Shown one piece after another: positions 1 through 11,777 of a stretch of DNA of 64,000 bases. The notes below the pieces were generated by a model, which saw only the letters and a program-made list of their open reading frames with translations, had not been told where the DNA came from and did no database searches. The DNA comes from Amphibalanus amphitrite. Its lineage: Eukaryota > Arthropoda > Thecostraca > Balanomorpha > Balanidae. How positions within the stretch are numbered: position 1 is the first letter of the stretch; every line of letters starts with the position of its first letter. The DNA is taken from NCBI RefSeq assembly GCF_019059575.1, contig NW_024881713.1, forward strand, positions 310,001 through 374,000. The letters run 5' to 3'. The translations under genes were made by a program, and so were the position numbers.

Positions 1-2600
1 CGCCCAGCGGCGATAGTAACAGATACTCACGGCTCGGTATAAAACGCCAGCATTGCACAACCGATCTGCGAGCTCCGCGCCGCTCGCCAACAGGTATCAC
101 CACGGACGGCACTGCGCCGGCAGATGACAGGCCGAGCCGCGCCAGCTGCCACCCCGGCTTTGGAGCTCATATCCGAGTGGCTGTGCCCACCTGGAATAAC
201 AGAAAACGTGGCAAAAATCACATGGTAAATTAAGTACGGATTCGAAACGTTGAAACACTCCAAAAGGCAATCACACAATTCATCATGCGAACTCTCCAAT
301 AATGCCGAAACATAGATAAAAAATGGGTAACAAAAAGGAGCGATGCCTTGTAAATGCGATCTGGATGCACGGCAAATACAAAAGTGATTCAAATTATGTC
401 TACAGCTGCCCTAGCCACAGGGTGCCAAAATCAGCAACCCAAAACCCCAAACCAAACCACCACCTCCAAACAGCAAAGGTACAAGGTGCATCGTCCATCG
501 GTGCGCGTTTCACTACAATAAGTCAGCGTCAGCGGCGAAAGTCCGTGACAGCAGCGGCGGACTGTGTTCGGACGGACCATACAGGACACCGTGCTATTAA
601 CCAATCACCGGAGCGCGTGACGCACGGCAAATTATGTTTCGTCCGTCAGGACCCATTAGAAAGCCTGGAGGACGTCAACGCAGTCATCGCACTGAGGAAA
701 TAATACACTAGGTTGGGCCGATTCGTGCACAGAGCCCACGATATGCGTGTTCAGAGTCAATGGCATACGCCGAGTCCGGCACTGCATCGCAACAAAGCAC
801 AGAGACGCGGTGAAATGTCAGTGCACACAGCCGAAAGGGTGTGCTTTGGATGCTAGCCCGTGACAGAAATACGAATACGGCAGCATGGCACGGCATGACA
901 AACCACCAGGCGCCGCCACTAGAAACGAGGCGGTATGTCCACTAGCAGCTGTATTAGTCCGCATAGACCACAGTTAACGTCACACTTCATTACGGCGGCC
1001 TCCATCGACATCGAACACTGACAAGCCTACCGACACCGAACACCGACAAGCCTACCGACACCGAACACTGACAAGCCTACCGACATCGAACACTGACGCG
1101 CCAAAAATACGTCCAACACATTATCGCACGCAGCCCTATTAAACCACCCACGCATGCGAGTGCGTCGCAAATCGAGGTCGAAAATGGATATACCCCAGAC
1201 AAAGGCAATGCTGTCTTCTCGATGAAAATATACAAACAGCTGACGGTTGCAACCATAAAGCCTCACACAGGAGTAAGGCGCTGGCATTTAACTAAAACAT
1301 AATGGGCAAGCATAAAAATATTATCTTCGACACAAATGGAGCACAAATATTATGTGAGCCGCGCTTCAGTCCAGAGCTAAATAACTCCCCTAAACAGCAT
1401 TTTGGATATTTCACGTTTGGTACGTTTGCAATCATGAAGTTAAGTGCCAGCAGTTTAGCCACAGACCGCTGCCTACGCCACCACGTTACAATAACGGTCG
1501 GCAGTTCGCGTCGGGCAGGGCCGAGTAACTGCAGCAGTGCTGATACAACGAGAATAAGGCGAGTTGACGGTCAGAAAACCCAGCAACCCTTTCAGACGAG
1601 GAAACAAGACGCACCCTTGTTCACCATCCACCTCGCGACATTCGCCAAACAAGTAACGACGCTAGTGTTTTCCTCGTCACTTAACGAGGTTACATGGTAC
1701 GAAACTAGTTGCTTTACATTTCACCTGAGCTAAATGACACTGGTTGAATTAACAGAAAAGCCTGTAGTTATTATCGTAATTTTAGGGAATGTGCACACAG
1801 CATTGAGCGGGGAACCAAACGAGTTGGAAGCTGCACATCTTTTCGACCAGTGTTAATTTTACACAAAACACTGGGATTATTCCCCATCACATATCACATA
1901 AGAAGGCATACCTAACAAGAGTCACTCCATGTCGCAGTGTTAAAACTTTAAAGGCAAATATATCACAGCGGTGTCTATCATTCCCCAAAGGCAAGCGATC
2001 GGCGATACAGCAGCGCACAACAATGGACTTCCCTGTACGTAAATCGGCAGGCTTCACCGCACACATCTACCTTTCACATAGGCAAAAGCAATCTATCGAT
2101 TATTTAGTGATGTCGAAAAGATGGAAATTTTCCTTCTTCTTTTTTAATTATAAAGCTTTTGAACAAATAAACTTTTTGGAATGTTCTATTGGAACAAGAT
2201 CTTCTGAAGATTTCTCAAACAACGTAATACTCAAATAAAGCTGAGAAGCTGAGCTTCTCGAAAGAATTTCGATGACGTCTTTCTATCACGCATGACAAAA
2301 CAGTGATTATAATTTTGTGGTAAAAAATAGAACCATTTTCACCCCATATAAACATTAAAAGCCTCCACCACCAACACATCACAGCTACCACCCCTCCCTC
2401 CACTCTGACAAGGCCCCCCGTTTCGAGATACAGCAAGTGTCGCTACCACTCCCACTACAGCACACACGGGACCGGAGCCGGTGCGACAGCCAGGCACTGA
2501 GTGGCAGCCTGCCGGGGACAGCAGCGCGCGGCCCCCGTGCCGAGCGTGCCGCCTCAGCCGGCGCGGAGGAGCGCGCACCGCCGCTCGCTCGGCGGCCGCT
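1..2600. other. 3' flank of the SWEET gene, no gene recognised
   Basis: Mostly AT-moderate single-copy sequence downstream of the minus-strand sugar transporter. Open frames here are short, lack conserved motifs, and none is flanked by convincing splice sites. The only structured piece is a small tandem array near 1.0-1.1 kb. Confidence 0.4.
1012..1097. repeat. 25-bp tandem repeat, about 3.4 copies
   Basis: The unit starts cgaacactgacaagcctacc and is repeated head to tail with one or two substitutions per copy. It is not near any recognised exon. Confidence 0.75.
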
Positions 2601-5600
2601 CTAACTCACGTTCTGCTTCCTCGTGCGCGGGTAGACGAGAAACAGCAGCAGCTGCAGGCCGCAGATGCACGTGCAGATGATGTTTGGCACCTGTAATGGA
2701 GAAAGGCGGTATGAGGCGGTGACAATGCAGGACGTCAGCTTCCCGTTCACGGTAATTCGCAAATACAAGTCCGACAAGTGAGGATAGCTGTGCAAGAATG
2801 AAACACTGTGCCACTGGGCTCACTTCACACTTGTATAGTAAATTTTATAGTACACTGGTGGAAAAAACATTACGGCAACAATTAGCTGCCCGACCCGAAT
2901 TGGGATGCCGTAGTTGTACGACGCTGCCGTACCTGGACGAAGCTGTCTCCGATCATGGTGCCGTAGACGGCCCACTGCAGCATCACCAGGAAGGTAACGA
3001 CCAGCAGCGGCAGCGGCAGCGACTCGGTCGACTTGCTGCGGATCACCTCCGCCTGGGGGCGGGGGGGGGGGGGGCGGAGGGGACGGCGGGGCTCAGTGAA
3101 TCGGACACGGCCGAGGGGGACAGTCGTCAACGAACACGGGGGAGGAGGGGAGGCAACGGGGTCCAAACAGGGAAAAAACGAGGGGAATAGTCGGAAAACG
3201 GAAAAACGGGAGAGAACCATTTTCACGTCCATATCACGATCACCATCCGGCATGCAATACCTATATTACATCGATATTGTATGTATAAAGGAATTAGGAA
3301 AGAGCCCGTGTTACGAAGGTGAGCCGTAGCCCCTATCAGCCCAAAACTCCCTCCATATTCTGCGGACTGACCACAGTGGTATCAAATACATTCCCTACAT
3401 TACGCAAATGAAGCAGAGTGCGGACTAACCACGGAGGCGAGCGGCGAGGCCGAGAAGGCGATGCTGGCCGAGGCGGCCATGAAGCCCAGTCGGTACTGCG
3501 CCAGCTCGCGGTCCTGTTCGTGGAAGTCGACGTACCAGTAGACGGCGGCAATCAGCGCCACCATCGCCGCGACCTGACGCCGCACCGCCGTCAGAGACAC
3601 CTGTCAGGTCAGAGGAAACACACAGCTTAGTCAGATGCATAGCGACGGCCAGAGGAAACACACAGCACAGTCAGACACCTACCGGCGGTCAGAGGAAACA
3701 CAGCAGTCAGATGCATAGCGGCGGCCAGATGAATCACAACACAGTCAGACACCTACCGGTGGTCAGAGGAAACACACAGCACAGTCAGACATCTGACGGC
3801 GGTCAGAGGAAACACAGCAGTCAGAAACCAACCGGCGGTCAGAGGAAACAGCACAGTCAGACACCTACCGGCGGTCAGAGGAAACACATCAGTCAGACAC
3901 CTACCGGCGGTCAGAGGAAACACACAGCTCAGTCAGACACCTACCGGCGGTCAGAGGAAACGACACCTACCGGCGGTCAGAGGAATCGCAGCACAGTCAG
4001 AAACCTACCGGTGGTCAGAGGAAACACACAGCTCAGTCAGACACCTACCGGCGGTCAGAGGAAACACAGCTCGGTCAGGCACCTGGTGGCGGCGGCGGCA
4101 GCCAGAGGAAACACAGCACAGTCAGACAGCAAGAGGAAACACAGCACAGTCAGACACCTATCGGCGGTCAGAGGAAACACAGCACAGTCAGACGCCTACC
4201 GGCGGTCAGAGAAAACACAGCTCAGTCAGACAGCCAGAGGAAACACAGCACAGTCAGACAGGCAGAGGAAACACAGCACAGTCAGACACCTACCGGTGGT
4301 CAGAGGAAACACAGCGCCGACTGAGCACCCGGAGCAGCGCTTCTAAAGAATATGGGCTAGAAGTATCTCAGTTAGATCAATTATGTCTTATCAATTGTTT
4401 ATAATTATCTAACAGTTAGATCCAAAAGTGCGGTATAGGGAAGGACGGCAGCTGGCTGGCAGAGCCGCGGCTGTATGGCGGCACTGAACGAGCCGCGGCT
4501 GTATGTGTGAGCGGCTGAGCCCACCCACTGACCGAGCCGCGGCTATATGTATGAGCCCATCCACTGACCGAGCCGCGGCTTTATGGCGGCACTGACCGAG
4601 TCGCGGCTATATGTGTGAGCGGCTGAGCCCACCCACTGACCGAGCCGCGGCAGTAGCGGTAGTAGAAGGCCAGGTAGGCGGCCTGTATCAGCAGACCGGA
4701 CAGGTTCACCGCCATCATCGGCGCATCTCGGATCACCGTACCGTACTTGAACCACACCGAGCAGCTGAAACAACACAGACAGACGTAGTGATTAGACACG
4801 CAGCGGCAAACCGCAGAGTCTGCAGTCGGGGCGGTGAGACACACTGTCTGAACAGTGAGACACGGCCGAGTCCGGGCGATGAGACACAGAGTCGGGGCGG
4901 TGAGACACAGAGTCGGGGCGGCGAGACACAGAGTCCGGGCGGCGAGACACAGAGTCGGGGCGATGAGACACAGAGTCGGGGCGGCGAGACATAGAGTCCA
5001 GGCAGACACAGAGTCGGGGCGGCGAGACACAGAGTCGGGGCGGCGAGACACAGAGTCGGGGCGGCGAGACACAGAGTCGGGGTGGCGAGACACAGAGTCC
5101 AGGCAGACGGACGCCCGGAGAGAGCGACACAGATTCCGGGCAGTCAGACACAGAGTAGGTATGGGGAATGAGACATGGCGTTCGGCGGGGCAGCTGGGCA
5201 CATGGCACTAGGGAAACTGCACCGAGTGGTCAGCACGGTGGTTAATGAATATTTGATGGGCCTGAAAGCAACGATCACGATGCCAAATACGCCAGCACCA
5301 TCGAAATTGACCACACGAACATGCCCCGAGGGAAAGACTATTAGCTAACCAAATCTAACAGCCAACTCAAGTTGAACAGCTAAGTATTCCCCAGTCATTG
5401 ATGAAGGTTCCTCTATGTAGACCTCAGCTGCCGGCGGTAGGACAATCATACTGCTGTCTGCTACTGATACTGACCTGAACGTTCCTGCGGCGAATGGCAA
5501 ACCGGATACGTCTCCAGCCTCGCCCTTCCGTCGTACTTTTAGGCAGATCGGCCTGCCGCGGGGAACGGAAACGTCAGACGAAACACAATACACACTGACC

Positions 5601-5944
5601 GGCCTGCCACGTGGAACGGAAACGTAAGACGGCACAGTACACTACACACCTACTCAGGCTGCAGCGCGGAATGGTAAGCAAGGCAGACGACAGGGCAGTG
5701 CCAATACCCATTAAAAGTAGCACAGCGAGACTACCCATGAGAGATGAAATAAAAACAGCTATTTTATATCCCAAGAAATAATGAGAAATAATGAGCCTTA
5801 GGGACTTGATTATGATGTTGAACTACTGCCACAAGGCTTCAATTTGCTATGGCTTCTAGGCGCTTGTACTCACACCCCTGTGAGGAATTGGCCGATTGTG
5901 CTGATGGTCGCAGTTACTGATATTATCGTCTTGGCACTCATCAT
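2601..5944 (-). CDS. SWEET: SWEET family sugar transporter (SLC50A1-like), complete six-exon model
   Basis: Predicted bidirectional facilitator of mono- or disaccharides, seven membrane helices built from two MtN3/saliva repeats. Coding exons on the minus strand are 5944-5874, 5552-5475, 4764-4641, 3600-3430, 3052-2933 and 2690-2601. All introns are GT-AG and all phases agree, giving 217 aa, the usual family length (about 210-230). Exon 1 starts MMSAKTIISVTATISTIGQF. Hallmarks follow in order: VPICLKVRRKGEAGDVSGLP (residues about 24-43), CSVWFKYG, NLSGLLIQAAYLAFYYRY, then in the second repeat SPLASV, EVIRSKSTESLPLP and LQWAVYG, then VPNIICTCICGLQLLLFLVYP and a short charged tail. ATG 5944 is chosen because it opens the first helix. 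A good acceptor (tttgtttcag) 14 bases upstream of the initiator cluster implies a spliced 5' UTR. Sequence-wise the family call is secure; the transported sugar cannot be inferred. Confidence 0.93.
3590..4330. repeat. Minisatellite that includes the 3' splice site of SWEET exon 4
   Basis: A unit of about 38 bp (core ctaccggcggtcagagg, aaacacagcacagtcagac) is repeated about 18 times with insertions and deletions. Read on the minus strand, units give cctctgaccgccggtag followed by GTGTCTGAC. The real junction is cctctgacctgacag followed by GTGTCTCTGAC. The array therefore repeats the polypyrimidine tract, the acceptor and the first bases of exon 4. Confidence 0.85.
4455..4651. repeat. Tandem copies of the 5' splice site of SWEET exon 3
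   Basis: The last 11 bases of exon 3 plus the donor (minus strand gccgcggctcg then gtcagtg) recur at about 4526-4543, 4562-4579 and, with changes, 4589-4606 and 4481-4500. The genuine site is at 4651-4635. Spacers include tatatgtgtgagcggctgag. Confidence 0.85.
4828..5110. repeat. 19-20 bp minisatellite in SWEET intron 2
   Basis: About 14 copies of gagacacagagtcggggcg with single-base variants. It lies wholly inside the intron and creates spurious open frames on both strands. Confidence 0.9.
5541..5640. repeat. Two-copy tandem duplication over the 3' splice site of SWEET exon 2
   Basis: The real acceptor (minus strand cgttccccgcggcag then GCCGATCTG) is followed upstream in the intron, about 51 bp away, by a copy reading cgttccacgtggcag then GCCGGTCAG. 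The unit spans exon start, acceptor and upstream intron. Confidence 0.75.
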
Positions 5945-6764
5945 GTCATGTATAAAACTTCTGGAAGCTTAAAACTGAAACAAAATCATTTCACAATGCA
6001 CCAAGGGTATTTATGGTACCTACCACAAAACCAGAAGTGAAATCACCCCAATGTCCATGCACATTGCACAGTTAATATATCAGCAAACACCATGAATGGC
6101 CATGATCAATTGATGCTGAATGCAAGAGATAATGCTAACTCTGAGAGGATGTCTTTGTCTACCAACTAGGCACATACGCAGGGTGACCGGTGAGATGGCT
6201 GGGTTTTATCAAGTTATTGTGACTTTTTGGAGTTTTGGTGACATGTAAGTATCATATCTTGATTTAGGATGTCAAATAATGGAAGAATGTCTCAAATTTT
6301 TCCTCTGAAAAGTGTGCCGGTCCTAAAGTAAATATTTACCACAAATTCAGTGAGGGGACCGGCCGTGCGCGGCTGTGTGCGCACGTTTAACTTTGGCCTC
6401 TAAATTCTGCCATAGAACTGGAATTGTGCAGTCGGAGGGTAGAGGGCAGGGTCACCACAACAAGCTTCGCTTTGCGGAGGCTCTGTCCTTGTGAATCCTT
6501 CCTATCATAAGGTTCGGAGTTTTGGACTAAATTTATAAAAAAATAAAAAATATGGGAATTATTGGATGATCAATGATATAGATGAAATTATGGAAAAAGC
6601 CAATAACTTGATATATGCAAATTGCAATACCAGCCAGAGACCACAGGCTTTGGTAAAAACTGGATTGCATCAGCTGGCTGGCCAGCTGGCGACATACAAT
6701 TGGTATTTAAATATAGATATAAGTGAGGTAGTAGGATGACATAAATATTTCAAATCAAAATGGC
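5945..6764. other. Sequence upstream of SWEET coding exon 1, no feature recognised
   Basis: AT-rich, low coding potential. It is probably intronic if the 5' UTR exon near 14 kb is real. Confidence 0.35.
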
Positions 6765-6770
6765 TTTAAA

Positions 6771-7263
6771 GGGACTATCCCACCTTTAACATGGTTTGAG
6801 TTGAGATAGCCAAGTTTGCGGCGAGGTTCAGAAACCACTATCTATCTAGGTTGCAACCCCCGCGGCCTCTTGGTGTTGAAGAAATTTGTTCCCTTCATTT
6901 GAAAATGGGCCTTGTACAAGGCCCCATCTTCAACATGGAGCGACCGTTAGTGTGACGTCACCTCGTTTAGTCATTCTGATTTAAATGGGTTTGTTCGTTG
7001 AAAAATCGCTTAAAACTTGGTCTGAACTTTGTTGCGGTGCCTACAGAGTAAAAAGAATCAGCTTTATGACAGTAATGTGGCCTGGGGAAGGAGGTAATTT
7101 TGGGCTGTGACGTCACATATTTGAAAGTTTGTGTTTGGAATATGGGAAGCCTAAGATGTTTAATGAAAAATAAATGCCAGAACCGTGTTCCTGGTCATCC
7201 AATCTATAAAGTCGGGCACAATTTAACTGGTTTTAACAACATTTTAGAAGGTGGGATAGTCCC
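6771..7263. mobile_element. MITE with TIR gggactatcccacctt, flanked by TTTAAA
   Basis: The ends are inverted (left gggactatcccacc, right ggtgggatagtccc), and TTTAAA lies on both sides (6765-6770, 7264-7269). No coding capacity. The right TTTAAA is shared with the next element. Confidence 0.75.
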
Positions 7264-7269
7264 TTTAAA

Positions 7270-7734
7270 GGGACACTCCCACCTTAACATTAGTTTTGAG
7301 TTGAGATAGCCAAATTGGTGGCCATGGCCTGCAAATACCGGTTTGGGCACTCACAACATCGACAAATGCTTTAATTCGGAGATATGGAATTTCAAACTTG
7401 CAGTTTTCGGATTCTAAGGGGCTAGTGCATTGGTATGCCCCCTTAGAATTTGTGACGTCAGCGGAGATCTAACGATTTTTAAATCTTTTACTAAAACGTT
7501 TGGTAGCACGCGGTGGTATATGCTGCTTTGCGCGCAACAAATGCCGCACTTTCAAATAAAGTCGCTAGGAACAGCGGGGATCCCAAAAAGTAAACAAAAG
7601 TAAAAGTCTAATATCTTGAAAACCGGTGAATATTTTTCGATGAAATTTGGTAGATATTCGTTTTCGCTCTTTCTGAACCGAGCGACATCACTTTCGTGCC
7701 AATTCATTAACTTTTTTGAAGGTGGGAGGGTCCC
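7270..7734. mobile_element. Second MITE of the same family, abutting the first
   Basis: The left end gggacactcccacctt and right end aaggtgggagggtccc are inverted repeats. Flanks are TTTAAA (7264-7269) and TTTAAC. A right-hand fragment of the same family lies near 13.74-13.90 kb. Confidence 0.7.
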
Positions 7735-7876
7735 TTTAACTGAAAAATTTATGGGTAAATATTTACCTATTCTTTTATATCTAGCATTGATATGTAAGAA
7801 GCTCGGTATTTGTCAAGTTTAGGTCCTAACTACAATTGTGACGCTGTTGATACAAATATGTAACAGCAAAAATTTT

Positions 7877-8015
7877 AGGTTTTAGGTTAGGTTAGGTTGT
7901 AGGTTTGTAGGTTTTAGGTTGTAGGTTGGTAGGTTTGTAGGTTTTAGATTGTTAGGTTGTAGGTTTGTAGGTTGTAGGTTGGTAGGTTGTAGGTAAATAT
8001 GTAAGGTTAGGTCAG
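7877..8015. repeat. Degenerate TTAGG-type array
   Basis: Runs of taggttaggttagg pass into taggtttgtagg and taggttgtagg variants. (TTAGG)n is the canonical arthropod telomere repeat; this is an internal, decayed or convergent tract. Confidence 0.55.
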
Positions 8016-8544
8016 GTTTGATTGTTTTTTCTTTTATTTGCGAGGCATATAAGTATCATTTTTTGATTCAGGATGTCAAATAATGTAAGAATATGTAAAA
8101 ATTATCCATGAAATCTGCTTAGGACTTAAACTTGACATTTACCAGCTCCACCAGAAGCTCTGCTAGCGCCACCATATGGCGCCAGCTGGCAAATAATCCA
8201 GTTAATACCAGGGCCCCGGGATAATTACAATTATTGACATATCAATATTGATGATTGACAACCATTGCCATTGCAGGCGATTTTTCTGTTGACAAAAGTC
8301 GTCCTTTCATATCTCAGAGGTCCACATTCTCACACCTCACATTGGTACTGGGATGTCTATTGCCTATATCAATAAAAAAGAACAGAAATTATTGTAGCTA
8401 TCTATGATAATTCAGAATTTTCAGGTTTATATGGCTTTGTATTTTACGACCTAACCAAAAGGCTATAAAACAACTGGGCACAGCGCCACGCCTCGTCTCA
8501 GAAGCGTCAGCGTAGCTGTTATCATTCATGTGGCAGAGCTAAAG

Positions 8545-8912
8545 TACTGACATATTTTACCCGCTGATGACTGGAGTGGACAACACTATTCGACCGCCAC
8601 CCTTGCAGTCATTATATAACTCAGGAACTACTGGACCAATCCGACCGAACGAAACATCATTCGAATCAGGGGGTACGACTTTATCAGCCGTTTCGAAGAT
8701 CGTGACCCCAGGTGATCTCGGTGACCTCAAAAGGCCAACTTGGCATTGACACCTACCTATTGCTGCCATTCTATAACTCAGGAACTATTGGGCCGATCGC
8801 GACGAAGAGATTGCCAGTCGATTCAGCGTATGTGATTTCATCAGCCGTTTTGAATATGGTGACCTCAGGTGACCTCGGTGACCTTGAGAGGTCACATGAC
8901 CGCTGTGAACTA
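8545..8912. repeat. About 150-bp tandem repeat, left part
   Basis: Units contain ctcaggaactactgggccg, atttcatcagccgttttgaa and ggtgacctcaggtgacctcg. The array is split by inserted elements and resumes at 11.27 kb. Confidence 0.8.
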
Positions 8913-10269
8913 CAGGGTGTCCCATAAGTTCGTTCTCACATTATGTTTGCATGTGAAACAGAGTACATTGCGTTTTGGTATATTTATGACCCCTCAATGT
9001 GCTCCCCATTTAATAGGCAAACACATGAATGCATGCTGCGGCATGCCAACCGGCATGTTTGGCTGCATAGCAGGCTTAAAGTTAACCCAGACTGACTTGA
9101 CATGCGCCGTGAGCTCCTCGAGGCTGGAACAGCGCTACGCTTCGACGAGCCTCAACTTCAGCATAACCAACAAATTTTTATGAAATTTTGATCCGATGAG
9201 GTGCCTGGCATGTGATCTTGCCACAAACGCCTGTCACAGTCTCCTTGCACCGCTTTTAAGCTTTGCTTGACCTGTGCACTGATGCACTGTCTTGCCTGAA
9301 GATGGGCCTACGACCTCCCGGATGCCATTTTCTCCTCTATAAATGTGTTCATACTCGCGGTTCGAGTTCAGCTTGAGGGCTGAAATTCCTCCTAGATGTT
9401 TTTGGAAAAGCATTCTGCTTCCCAAAACTGTTTCTGGGTTGCCACTTGTAACTTGATCAACTCCAGAACGCCTATAACCCCACAACACAGTGACCCTGGC
9501 CTTTTGCATAGGAACATAACGGGACGAAATGAAGGCCTCCTCCTTCGCCCTTATGGGGTTGTTTTCGGGTTTGGACGGGTGTTTCATCTCGAACGTGGAC
9601 TAGTTAGTCCAGATGACCTGGTTGATGTCATCAGCCCTCTAGTTTTGTTTAGCCTCAGGCATAACGAAACTCATGTTTGGCCATTTTAAGACGTTTTTGA
9701 CTGTTTTGTGCCCTCCGGTAAGCAAAGCTTAAGTCACCTTGAGTTATGTACCCCGAAAGAACACTCTTAGACAGCTGGTAATCCATCCTGAAAAGTCTGT
9801 TTACCAACTTTCTAACCCTTTGACCTTTTTGATGGCCACTTTGGCGCCACACAGTTTTGGCCACTTGGCTCATTCCTGAGGGCTGGCTAGAAAGAGGATA
9901 AACTTGCAGTGATTGACTCCCAACAAATCATCGGCGTCACTTGCTGACTGTGCGTCCAGTTAGCGATGGATATTGGCTACAGACTGGTAGGCCTCAATCA
10001 CCCTCAATCGTCGCGAATGGTCACGTGCTGACTAAATACTGAGACGTACCCGTATCGGAGACCTCTATGTTGCGGCGTTAGCCGTCTCTGTAGGAAGCGG
10101 GCTCTCTAGCAAAAACTATTTTGTCTACAGAAATTAGCTACTGTGGAGCATATTTCTACCAGCCATGGCAACCATGTAAGCTCAGTTACGAACCAATTTC
10201 AGCGTGCCTTTAAGCAAGAAAGCCTAAAAACGTAAAATTTAGGTGAGAACGAACTTATGGGACACCCTG
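8913..10269 (-). mobile_element. Tc1/mariner-type element, degenerate copy
   Basis: Terminal inverted repeats of 27 bp begin cagggtgtcccataagttcg and end with the exact reverse complement. A TA dinucleotide flanks both ends (8911-8912, 10270-10271). The 1,357-bp length is typical of mariner. It is inserted inside one unit of the 150-bp tandem repeat: the repeat text ...gtgaac/ctatagcagcc resumes on the other side. Confidence 0.85.
9234..9873 (-). pseudogene. Broken mariner-type transposase remnant
   Basis: Two open stretches in the element (9873-9655 and 9587-9234, minus strand) have the order expected of a transposase: a basic helix-turn-helix-like part (QKGQRVRKLVNRLF), then VIWTN and KARVTVLWGY. 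They are interrupted by stops, so no functional enzyme is encoded. The family assignment rests mostly on the element ends and length; the protein similarity is weak. Confidence 0.5.
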
Positions 10270-10291
10270 TACCTATAGCAGCCGATCTATA

Positions 10292-11263
10292 GGGTAGACC
10301 GGGGCAAGTCGCCCCGCCGAGGTAAAACGCCTCACCGATGTTTCTCGGAACTGGCAGGGTTCTGGGGAAACATCAGCTCTTCTATAAAACGTGCACTATA
10401 TGATCATTATATGAGCAGACTGGAAAGAAATTGTGATGACTCTTTCGGGAGATATAGCCAAAAATGTGTTTTTTGAGTGATTTTTATGTTTTGTTGTCAG
10501 ATTATGAATCATGGCGTTCTTTTATGGTCCACATTAGGTTAACGACTTTTATGTATTTTGAACAACTATTGTCTAACGCTTATCATGCTGGGTTGGTTCG
10601 TGTTAAATTATGTCTTACTGGAGTGCAAGGCGTTGTTCTCTGACCGAACTACGTGATGGGGTAAAACGCCCCAGTAGGTCGCGGGGCAAAAAGCCCCTGG
10701 GGCGTTTTACCTCTTGTGTTGTTGGGGCTACCCACTTTCTAATGTTCGGTAGCTGGCGAACAGTAAGTTTCTGTGCCTTTATGTGTATTTTTCTCAGCAA
10801 CTGGATGGCAAAGGAAGTATTTTGTTAACATTTGCATTGCAATAATTTATTATTTGGTCTTATGAGGTAGGTGAAAAACCTGCTCATACAACAGTGTCAT
10901 ATGCTGAGCACCTGACAGGATGGAATGTGCTAACTTCAGTGCCGTGCCTCTAGAGGTCTAACGGACCTCTCACATAAGATATAGCCAACTACCATGTTAA
11001 ATCTTTAATCTAAGGTATGGGGCTACTTGCCCCAGGCCGTGGGGCGTTTTGCCCTGGGGTTGGGGCAAAATGCCCCATTTGCAGTTGCTTTACAAATCAC
11101 TTCCTAGCTTGGAGTCCGATCATAAGTGAATCAATTTGGGGGGTGCAATTTAAAGTAAAATGTCCAAAGAACGCATTGAGCACAAATTTGGCCTTTCAGG
11201 TGATGTGGGACAAAATTTATGTAGCAAAATAAATTATCTGGGGCGTCTTGCCCCAGGCTACCC
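10292..11263. mobile_element. TA-flanked MITE with TIR gggtag.c.ggggcaag.cgcccc
   Basis: The left end gggtagaccggggcaagtcg and the inverted right end gggtagcctggggcaagacg match over about 24 bp. TA flanks at 10290-10291 and 11264-11265. The interior has several ggggcaaaa.gcccc palindromes. It is inserted in the 150-bp repeat (tctata / ctcaggaactactgg). Confidence 0.8.
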
Positions 11264-11265
11264 TA

Positions 11266-11773
11266 CCTCAGGAACTACTGGGCCGATCGTGACGAAAACA
11301 CCACCGGTCGATTCAGCGTATGCTATTTCATCATCCGTTTTGGATATGGTGACCTGAGGTGACCTTGGTGACCTTGGGAGGTCATATGACCGTTGTGGCC
11401 TATCGCAACCATTCTATAACTCAAGAACTACTGGGCCGATCGCGACGATAACAACACCAGTAGAATCAGCGTATGCGATTTCATCAGCCGTTTTGAATAT
11501 GGTGACCTCAGAAGACCTCGGTGACCTTGGGAGGTCACATGACCGTTGTGATGGCAGCCATTCTATAACTCATGAACTACTGGGCCGATCACGACGAAAG
11601 GACCACCAGTCGATTAAGCGTATGCTACTTCATCAGCCGTTTTGAATATGGTGACCTCAGGTGACCTCGGTGACCTTAGGAAATAGGAGGTCACATGACC
11701 GTTGTGGCCTATGGCAGCCATTCTATAACTCAGGAACTACTGGGCCGATTGCGAAGAAAACACCACCAGTCGA
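11266..11773. repeat. About 150-bp tandem repeat, middle part
   Basis: Three and a half units in plus orientation; attctataactca recurs at 11411, 11560 and 11720. The unit at 11601-11640 carries the uninterrupted text ccagtcgattaagcgtatgc, an empty-site reference for the next insertion. Confidence 0.85.
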
Positions 11774-11777
11774 TTAA

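Noticed and set aside
3600-4330. Regular repeats that could look like a CRISPR array
   Set aside because: Units vary in length, spacers are not unique, and the sequence is eukaryotic intron next to a splice site. The same applies to the arrays at 34.6 and 45.4 kb.
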